Below, in pieces: positions 1 to 3,573 of a DNA stretch of 5,753 nt. A program made the position numbers and the translations under genes. The stretch spans positions 1 through 5,753 of the forward strand of contig CAUAGV010000117.1 in the NCBI GenBank assembly GCA_958428675.1, read 5' to 3'. This DNA is from an uncultured Collinsella sp. GTDB lineage: Bacteria > Actinomycetota > Coriobacteriia > Coriobacteriales > Coriobacteriaceae. The notes under the pieces were generated by a model that saw only the letters and a program-made list of their open reading frames with translations, had not been told where the DNA came from and did not search any database. Within the stretch, counting starts at the first letter, position 1; every line of letters starts with the position of its first letter.

Positions 1-549
1 GGTGACCTGCAGGATAGCGCCGACGGCAAGGTCGATTTCTACACCTTTAGCTACTACATGTCCGGCACCGTGGGCACCCACAAGGATCACGAGATGACCG
101 AGGGCAACATGACCTTTGGCGGCAAGAATCCCTATCTGGAGTCCACCGACTGGGGCTGGCAGATCGATCCGCTGGGTCTGCGCATCGCCCTCAACGAGAT
201 TTACGCCCGCTACGAGATTCCGCTGATGGTGGTCGAGAACGGCATGGGCGCTTACGACGAGGTCGAGGAGGACGGCTCCATCCACGACCCGTACCGTATC
301 GCCTATCTGCAGAGCCACATCAAGGCCATGGGCGAGGCCATCGCCGACGGCGTTGACCTGATTGCCTACACTTGGTGGGGTCCCATCGACCTGGTGTCCG
401 CCGGCACTGGCGAGATGCGCAAGCGCTACGGCTTCATCCACGTCGATAAGTACGACGACGGCACCGGTACCTACGAGCGCCGCCGCAAGGACAGCTTCTA
501 CGCCTACCAGAAGATCATCAAGTCCAACGGTGCCGAGGGCCTGGATTAA
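1..549 (+). CDS. 6-phospho-beta-glucosidase, glycoside hydrolase family 1 (5' truncated)
   Basis: The frame is open from base 1 to the TAA at 547-549 and gives 182 residues. This is the C-terminal part of a protein that is usually about 470-480 residues. The enzyme hydrolyses PTS-imported beta-glucoside 6-phosphates (such as cellobiose-6-P) in the cytoplasm to glucose-6-P plus an aglycone or sugar. Visible GH1 signatures: a FSYYMS strand near residues 17-22; NPYLESTDWGWQIDPLGLR around residues 43-61; the catalytic nucleophile Glu79 in VVENGMG (codon 235-237); and a WWGPIDLVS segment followed by S133, K141 and Y143 in the S-x7-K-x-Y phosphate-binding pattern. That pattern separates 6-phospho-glycosidases from plain beta-glucosidases. 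The acid/base NEP motif would lie upstream of the window. An in-frame ATG at 58 is internal, not the start. No clear terminator follows, and 140 bp separate it from the EIIA gene. Family assignment is firm; exact substrate is not. Confidence 0.95.
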   Translation, partial: GDLQDSADGKVDFYTFSYYMSGTVGTHKDHEMTEGNMTFGGKNPYLESTDWGWQIDPLGLRIALNEIYARYEIPLMVVENGMGAYDEVEEDGSIHDPYRIAYLQSHIKAMGEAIADGVDLIAYTWWGPIDLVSAGTGEMRKRYGFIHVDKYDDGTGTYERRRKDSFYAYQKIIKSNGAEGLD

Positions 550-611
550 TCGACAATATGAGTGCCACCGGGGAAAAGCGTTGGGATGAGCTCGCGATTC
601 GAGTCCCCACC

Positions 612-640
612 TTAGCATTTGAACCATTTGGCACTATAAT
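612..640 (+). promoter_or_regulatory. Sigma70-type promoter for the EIIA gene
   Basis: A perfect TATAAT (635-640) lies 17 bp downstream of TTAGCA (612-617), which matches TTGACA at four of six positions. Transcription would start near 647, giving a leader of about 43 nt before the ATG at 690. This suggests the EIIA gene is transcribed independently of the upstream glucosidase gene. The match is by eye only. Confidence 0.7.
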
Positions 641-652
641 CACCATAGGCAT

Positions 653-668
653 GCGCATAACGTTGCGC
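653..668 (+). other. Small hairpin in the EIIA 5' leader
   Basis: GCGCA (653-657) and TGCGC (664-668) are perfect complements around a 6-nt loop. They lie between the predicted transcription start and the ribosome binding site. Five base pairs may be chance. It could stabilise the leader, but no regulatory partner is visible. Confidence 0.25.
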
Positions 669-674
669 TTAATC

Positions 675-682
675 AAGAGGAG
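675..682 (+). promoter_or_regulatory. Ribosome binding site that sets the EIIA start
   Basis: AAGAGGAG ends 7 nt before the ATG at 690. The frame is open further up, to an ATG at 558, but that upstream part lies across the promoter and has no comparable binding site. The start at 690 is therefore preferred. Confidence 0.85.
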
Positions 683-689
683 AAAACGT

Positions 690-1226
690 ATGGGTCTGTT
701 TGACATGTTCAAGAAGAAGGCTGAGCCCGCGGCTGCCGCTGCTCCGGCCTCCATCTCTGCTTCTGCCGGCGCCGACGTGCTGTGCTCACCCGTCAAGGGC
801 AAGGTCATCAAGATGGCCGACGTGCCCGATCCCGTCTTTGGTGGCGAGGTTCTGGGCAAGGGCTGCGCCGTGTGGCCCGAGGACGATCTGGTTTACGCTC
901 CCTGCGACGGCAAGGTGACCGTCACCATGGGCCACGCCGTGGGTCTGCAGTCCGATAGCGGCATCGAGGTCCTGGTGCACGTTGGCGTCGATACCGTCAA
1001 CATGAACGGCGATGGCTTCGAGGGCTTCGTCAAGGCCGACGACGTTGTGAAGGCTGGCCAGCCCATGCTCAAGATCGACCGTGCCAAGATCGCCGCTGCC
1101 GGTTACAAGGACTGCGTCGTGGTGGCCGTGTCCAACACCGCCGAGTTTGCCGATGTCGAACTCGCCGTCGAGGCCGACTCTGCTGTCGCCGCCGGTGACG
1201 CCATCGTTAAGGTCGTCCGCAAGTAA
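690..1226 (+). CDS. crr: PTS glucose-family EIIA component, stand-alone (Crr-like)
   Basis: This 178-residue cytoplasmic phosphocarrier takes phosphate from HPr and passes it to the IIB domain of a sugar permease. The domain spans about residues 28-178. It begins with the typical LCSPVKGKVI strand and contains both conserved histidines: His82 in GHAVGL and His97 in VLVHVGVDTV, equivalent to His75 and His90 of E. coli EIIA-Glc. His97 should be the phosphorylated residue. The last part (VVVAVSNTAEF...GDAIVKV) is the usual C-terminal beta structure. The N-terminus, MGLFDMFKKK, resembles the MGLFDKLK amphipathic, lipid-binding tail of E. coli Crr; an Ala/Pro-rich linker (residues 11-27) follows. 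The gene has its own promoter and terminator and is probably monocistronic. It may serve several permeases that lack a fused IIA domain, possibly including a beta-glucoside permease near the upstream glucosidase gene, though no permease is in view. Confidence 0.93.
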   Translation: MGLFDMFKKKAEPAAAAAPASISASAGADVLCSPVKGKVIKMADVPDPVFGGEVLGKGCAVWPEDDLVYAPCDGKVTVTMGHAVGLQSDSGIEVLVHVGVDTVNMNGDGFEGFVKADDVVKAGQPMLKIDRAKIAAAGYKDCVVVAVSNTAEFADVELAVEADSAVAAGDAIVKVVRK

Positions 1227-1249
1227 ACTGCGGCATCCAAAGGATGTGC

Positions 1250-1281
1250 AAAGGTGGTCGGGTTTTCCGGCCACCTTTTTT
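1250..1281 (+). terminator. Intrinsic terminator of the EIIA gene
   Basis: A 9-bp stem (1253-1261 with 1267-1275, one G-T wobble) has a 5-nt GTTTT loop. AAA precedes it and six T follow at 1276-1281. It begins about 23 bp after the EIIA stop codon. A weaker hairpin (GCATCC/GGATGT) lies just upstream, around 1234-1248. Confidence 0.9.
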
Positions 1282-1311
1282 ATTGCACCGCGGGGAAGCG
1301 TTTTATTGCAC
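1278..1311 (+). repeat. 11-nt direct repeat downstream of the terminator
   Basis: TTTTATTGCAC occurs at 1278-1288 and again at 1301-1311, 23 bp apart. The first copy overlaps the terminator T-tract. It may be a remnant of a small local duplication. I cannot assign a function. Confidence 0.5.
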
Positions 1312-1338
1312 GTTGGGCGGGCTTGCAAACCGTTCGGA

Positions 1339-1389
1339 CGCTAAAACGAACCGACCGCGCCTTCGCGTTGCCGAGGGTGTTCGTTAGCG
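1339..1389 (+). promoter_or_regulatory. Inverted repeat in the lipoprotein upstream region
   Basis: CGCTAA-aa-CGAAC (1339-1351) is complementary to GTTCGTTAGCG (1379-1389), giving 11 bp with a 2-nt bulge. Between the arms sits a smaller CGCG-CCTT-CGCG hairpin. The right arm falls in the spacer of the candidate promoter at 1368-1397, so an operator is possible. The 1282-1460 region has no gene. Confidence 0.35.
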
Positions 1390-1397
1390 GCTAGTAT
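1368..1397 (+). promoter_or_regulatory. Candidate promoter of the lipoprotein gene
   Basis: TTGCCG (1368-1373) and TAGTAT (1392-1397) each match the sigma70 consensus at four of six positions, with an 18-bp spacer. The position, about 60 bp before the start codon and after the EIIA terminator, is right for a promoter. The match is only moderate. Confidence 0.4.
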
Positions 1398-1448
1398 GGC
1401 CTTATTGTTACGACGTGCACCGCGTCGGGAAGCGTGGTGCCGCTTGTT

Positions 1449-1454
1449 GGGAGG
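1449..1454 (+). promoter_or_regulatory. Ribosome binding site that sets the lipoprotein start
   Basis: GGGAGG ends 6 nt before the ATG at 1461. An in-frame ATG at 1434 would put nine extra residues in front of the MKKK signal peptide and has no good binding site, so 1461 is chosen. Confidence 0.85.
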
Positions 1455-1460
1455 AATGTC

Positions 1461-2018
1461 ATGAAGAAGAAGCTGCTGCTTGCGCCCCTGATGGCTGTTC
1501 TGGTCGCGTGCGTGGTTGTGCTTTCCGGCTGCGGAGGTCCTTCGGTTGAGGAACTCATTACCGAGGATCTTTCGACGCAGTTTGACGAGGTCAAGAACGG
1601 CGGCGACGACTTCCTCGCCGGCCTGGAAGAGGCCTCGGGCGACGAGTTCGAGCAGCTGGGCATCGATCCCAAGGAGTACGCCAAGAGCTATCTCGAGGGT
1701 TTTGACTACAAGATCGGCGACGTGACGGTCGACGAGGACAAGGGCACCGCAACTGCCGAGGTCACCATTACCTGCAAGTCCATGAACCAGATCGTTGAGG
1801 ATTTTGCCACCCAGTACCAGGAGAAGGTCGCCGCGCTCGATTCGATGCCTTCCGATGACGAGCTGTACAAGATGGCCGGTCAGGTTATGGTGGATGTGAC
1901 CAAGGCTGCTAAGACCAAGGACACCAAGGTCACCTTCAAGTACTCCTGCAATGACGACGGCGAGTGGTCTGCCGACGATTCCGCAACCAACGAGATGATG
2001 AATGCGATGATGAGCTAG
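1461..2018 (+). CDS. Predicted lipoprotein of unknown function
   Basis: The product has 185 residues. A lipoprotein signal peptide is clear: KKK at 2-4, a hydrophobic core at about 5-21, and the lipobox L21-S22-G23-C24. Mature protein should start at lipidated Cys24 and sit on the outer face of the membrane. The mature part is acidic and has no transmembrane segment. It alternates helical stretches (about 28-80 and 107-150) with beta-like stretches (about 83-105, KIGDVTV...ATAEVTITC, and 155-163, TKVTFKYSC). The final beta segment next to a GEW motif recalls small NTF2-like or DUF4878/DUF5105-type lipoproteins, but I cannot confirm a family by eye. Cys105 and Cys163 could form a disulfide. 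The C-terminus is Met-rich (EMMNAMMS). It stands alone between terminator-like structures, so context gives no function. Confidence 0.85.
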   Translation: MKKKLLLAPLMAVLVACVVVLSGCGGPSVEELITEDLSTQFDEVKNGGDDFLAGLEEASGDEFEQLGIDPKEYAKSYLEGFDYKIGDVTVDEDKGTATAEVTITCKSMNQIVEDFATQYQEKVAALDSMPSDDELYKMAGQVMVDVTKAAKTKDTKVTFKYSCNDDGEWSADDSATNEMMNAMMS

Positions 2019-2021
2019 GGG

Positions 2022-2049
2022 GTTACGCGGTTTTGCCAAACCGCGTAAC
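2022..2049 (+). terminator. Perfect 12-bp hairpin after the lipoprotein gene
   Basis: GTTACGCGGTTT (2022-2033) and AAACCGCGTAAC (2038-2049) are perfectly complementary around a TGCC loop. The hairpin starts 3 bp after the TAG stop. No T-tract follows on either strand, so it is not a classical intrinsic terminator. It may protect the mRNA 3' end or act together with the terminator at 2092-2133. Confidence 0.6.
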
Positions 2050-2062
2050 TGCTCGACGCTGC

Positions 2063-2162
2063 GCGGGCACCAGAGCGACAACTTGTCATTCAAAGAGGAC
2101 GGCATGACCAGAAGGTCTATGCCGTCCTCTTTTCATGCCAATTTGTTCGCTCTGGTGCCCGC
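2063..2162. repeat. Nested inverted repeat enclosing a terminator
   Basis: Outer arms GCGGGCACCAGAGCGA (2063-2078) and its perfect complement (2147-2162) enclose the terminator hairpin at 2092-2132. Pairing can continue for about three bases after a single bulged T. Folded together, the two stems make a very long two-tier hairpin between convergent genes. The outer stem has no T-tract of its own. Confidence 0.85.
2092..2133. terminator. Strong intrinsic terminator, probably bidirectional
   Basis: AAAGAGGACGGCAT (2092-2105) pairs perfectly with 2119-2132. GACC (2106-2109) pairs with GGTC (2114-2117), leaving an AGAA tetraloop and one bulged T at 2118. The stem ends in AAA on the left and TTTT (2130-2133) on the right, so it can end transcription of the plus-strand lipoprotein gene. 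The short A-run makes it weaker in the minus direction, where it would stop read-through from the HAD gene. Confidence 0.88.
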
Positions 2163-2211
2163 TCGCTGTCCGTCCTCTACCTGCGGCGTTGCCATGGTAG
2201 TCATTGGGGCG

Positions 2212-2265
2212 GCACTTGGGGACGTTCCTTTTCTGCCGGCAGTTGGGGACACTCCTTGTGCCGGC
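2212..2265 (+). repeat. Two imperfect direct repeats with a TTGGGGAC core
   Basis: Two adjacent copies of about 27 nt run 2212-2238 and 2239-2265. Both carry a TTGGGGAC core, then a TTCC or CTCC and T-rich stretch, and both end at GCCGGC. A partial copy (ATTGGGGCGGCA) lies just upstream at 2203-2214. They resemble short intergenic repeats rather than coding DNA. Any link to a transposase is speculation, because none is present here. Confidence 0.55.
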
Positions 2266-2284
2266 GTTGCATCGCGAACGCTCG

Positions 2285-2454
2285 GGAAAATGCGACCCGG
2301 TTTTTGGCCGAATAGTGGGTCGCGGTTTCCGGATGGGGCGGGTTGCGGAAAGTGCGACCCGGAATATTGCTCCAAAACGGGATGCCGTTTCCCCGACGCA
2401 CCTCAAACGGAAAGCGCATCCCATTCTGGAGCTCCAAAACGGGATGCGCTTTCC
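2285..2454. repeat. Six half-palindromes in an exact 62-bp array (REP/BIME-like)
   Basis: Three left half-sites (2285-2298, 2347-2360, 2409-2422) and three right half-sites (2317-2330, 2379-2392, 2441-2454) alternate. Each is 14 nt, and spacers of 18 and 16 nt alternate exactly, so every unit repeats at 62 bp. Left arms begin GGAAA and end in CCC; right arms are the reverse. The third pair (GGAAAGCGCATCCC with GGGATGCGCTTTCC) is perfectly complementary over 14 bp. The first pairs as 7 + 5 bp around a 2-nt mismatch, and the second pairs poorly. The first three half-sites carry GCGACCC/GGGTCGC and the last three carry GCATCCC/GGGATGC. The layout is like REP or BIME elements at the 3' ends of convergent genes. 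The last hairpin lies about 40 bp beyond the HAD stop codon and may protect or end that transcript. Confidence 0.85.
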
Positions 2455-2495
2455 TCGCGGAAGAATTGTCGCAGCCGCGTTGAGCGGCGGTTTCG

Positions 2496-3161
2496 TTACT
2501 CGCCCAAGATAAGCGCCGTGAGCTCTTCCTGCGTGTCTACCACGTAGTCGGCGCCGGCTGCTTCGAGCTCTGCGCGGCCGCGGAAGCCCCAGCTGACGCC
2601 GGCGCTCTTAAGGCCGGCGTTGTGACCGGTCAGAACATCGACATTCGAATCGCCCACATAGAGCGTGGTCGCCGGATTGGCGCCCAGCTCCTTCATTACA
2701 TGCAGCGTGACGGGCGCTTCGGGCTTGGGCGGAAACGCATCGACACGGCCCTGTACCAGCGCAAAGCGATCGGGGCCAAAGTATTTCTCGATAAGCGGGG
2801 CTGCCGAAATATGATCCTTGTTGGTGAGCACGGCAAGCTGAACGCCCGCTGCGCGCAGACGGTCGAGCATCTCAATCGTGCCGGCGTAGGGTGAGGTGTG
2901 GTCCTCCTTGTGCTCGCCGTAATAGGCCCTAAATTCGGCAAGCGTCTGCTCAAACATACGGCCGTCGCCCGCGTACTCGGCGGGCATAAAGCGCTCAACC
3001 AGCTTGAGCATGCCATTTCCCACCTTATAGCGGTATTCGTCAACGGCAAACGTAGGCCAGCCGTGCGTCTCGCAGGTATGGTTGCTAGCGGCCGCCAGGT
3101 CCTCGAGCGTGTTGAGGATGGTGCCGTCAAGGTCAAAGATCACGGTGGAAAAAGCTGCCAT
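2496..3161 (-). CDS. HAD-superfamily phosphatase, phosphoglycolate phosphatase-like
   Basis: This 221-residue soluble hydrolase is of the usual length for HAD subfamily IA enzymes such as Gph. All four HAD motifs are visible: motif I FDLDGT with nucleophile Asp10 and acid/base Asp12; motif II Thr113 in VLTNK; motif III Lys146 in PPKPEAP; and motif IV GDSNVD (170-175) with Asp171 and Asp175 for magnesium. The helical cap domain spans about residues 17-88. In this family Gph removes phosphate from 2-phosphoglycolate, but related enzymes act on pyrophosphate or sugar phosphates, so the substrate is uncertain. The start at 3161 is chosen because GGGAG lies 7 nt upstream and the protein then begins just before the first beta-strand, as is normal. 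The frame stays open upstream to 3242. It is transcribed convergently with the lipoprotein gene and divergently from the dipeptidase gene, and is probably monocistronic. Confidence 0.92.
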   Translation of the reverse strand: MAAFSTVIFDLDGTILNTLEDLAAASNHTCETHGWPTFAVDEYRYKVGNGMLKLVERFMPAEYAGDGRMFEQTLAEFRAYYGEHKEDHTSPYAGTIEMLDRLRAAGVQLAVLTNKDHISAAPLIEKYFGPDRFALVQGRVDAFPPKPEAPVTLHVMKELGANPATTLYVGDSNVDVLTGHNAGLKSAGVSWGFRGRAELEAAGADYVVDTQEELTALILGE

Positions 3162-3168
3162 AGGTACG

Positions 3169-3173
3169 CTCCC
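3169..3173 (-). promoter_or_regulatory. Ribosome binding site that sets the HAD start
   Basis: On the minus strand GGGAG lies 7 nt before the ATG at 3161-3159. The alternative in-frame ATG near 3188 has no comparable site and would add nine residues not expected in this family. Confidence 0.75.
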
Positions 3174-3191
3174 ATCAAGATGAATCATCAA

Positions 3192-3219
3192 AACGGCACC
3201 TATGATAGCGCGTGCCGTT
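3192..3219 (-). promoter_or_regulatory. Palindrome over the likely HAD promoter (candidate operator)
   Basis: AACGGCAC (3192-3199) and GTGCCGTT (3212-3219) form a perfect 8-bp inverted repeat with a 12-bp centre. On the minus strand the centre contains TATCAT (complement of 3202-3207), a fair -10 element about 40 bp before the HAD start. No good -35 is evident. The layout fits a dimeric repressor site over a promoter, but could also be another short palindromic repeat. Confidence 0.4.
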
Positions 3220-3230
3220 CCAGTCGGGCA

Positions 3231-3352
3231 TGAGCGGGCCAAATGTCCCTCGTGGGACTGAGGGGGCCAAAAGTCCCCATTAAAACGCTTAAATGGCCTC
3301 TAACAGGTACATTTGGCCCCCTCAATCCCACGGGGGACACTCGGCCCGCTCA
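3231..3352. repeat. Long fold-back repeat made of 28-nt units
   Basis: The arms 3231-3274 and 3309-3352 are each 44 nt and complementary at 39 positions, around a 34-nt centre. Each arm is itself a repeat: the GGCC cores sit at 3237 and 3265 in the left arm, and at 3315 and 3343 in the right arm, all 28 bp apart. A third, more degenerate right-hand unit has its GGCC at 3374, reaching to about 3400. The units share a TGAGNGGGCC core and a GTCCC...GGGA mini-hairpin. There is no gene in it. It lies between two divergent genes, so it is not acting as a gene-end terminator for either. Confidence 0.85.
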
Positions 3353-3451
3353 ATCTTGCGCACGGGGCTTATCGGCCTGTTCAACCCTGCGGGGAATGCC
3401 GCCTGCCAGATGCAAACGACCGGTCACGGGTTGTTACGAGTGCCGTGTCCA

Positions 3452-3535
3452 TACTTCCTTAACACATAAGATAAGCTGATAACTGCATATTCAATCCGAT
3501 TTACCCAGCTAAAGTGTTCTCATTACGCATATTGT
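3452..3535 (+). promoter_or_regulatory. AT-rich region that probably holds the dipeptidase promoter
   Basis: This stretch is clearly richer in A and T than its surroundings and ends about 40 bp before the dipeptidase start. It contains a TTAACA (3459-3464) close to the -35 consensus, and several -10-like strings such as GATAAC (3478-3483) and CATATT. No pair has ideal spacing, so I do not name a specific promoter. Confidence 0.35.
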
Positions 3536-3559
3536 TGGTGGGTAGTTCGGGCTCCGTGT

Positions 3560-3568
3560 GGAGGGGAG
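3560..3568 (+). promoter_or_regulatory. Ribosome binding site that sets the dipeptidase start
   Basis: GGAGGGGAG ends 5 nt before the ATG at 3574. The frame is open upstream to a GTG at 3514, but the 20 extra residues would precede a complete signal peptide and that GTG lacks a clear binding site. Confidence 0.85.
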
Positions 3569-3573
3569 AACGT

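Noticed and set aside
586..612. Possible tRNA fragment around GATTCGAGTCCCC
   Set aside because: The TTCGAGT looks like a tRNA T-loop, but the flanking five bases cannot form a T-stem and no other tRNA arms are present.
558..689. Upstream in-frame ATG at 558 as the EIIA start
   Set aside because: It would place the promoter inside the coding region and add 44 residues with no family match. The start at 690 has a strong ribosome binding site and the Crr-like MGLFD N-terminus.
786..1328. Minus-strand open frame (180 codons) antisense to EIIA
   Set aside because: It is antisense to a well-supported gene, crosses that gene's terminator, and shows no protein family features.
2285..2454. CRISPR array
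   Set aside because: The repeats alternate in orientation, are only 14 nt and vary in sequence, and the 16-18 nt spacers are too short. No cas genes are present.
2083..2547. Long plus-strand open frame (154 codons), plus several minus-strand frames over the same stretch
   Set aside because: They run through terminators and palindromic repeats, have no ribosome binding site, and overlap the 3' end of the HAD gene. The translations are repeat-derived.
3243..3479. 78-codon plus-strand open frame
   Set aside because: It lies inside the fold-back repeat and has no ribosome binding site or recognisable protein features.
3514..3573. GTG at 3514 as the dipeptidase start
   Set aside because: It adds 20 residues before a complete signal peptide, and the strong ribosome binding site serves the ATG at 3574.
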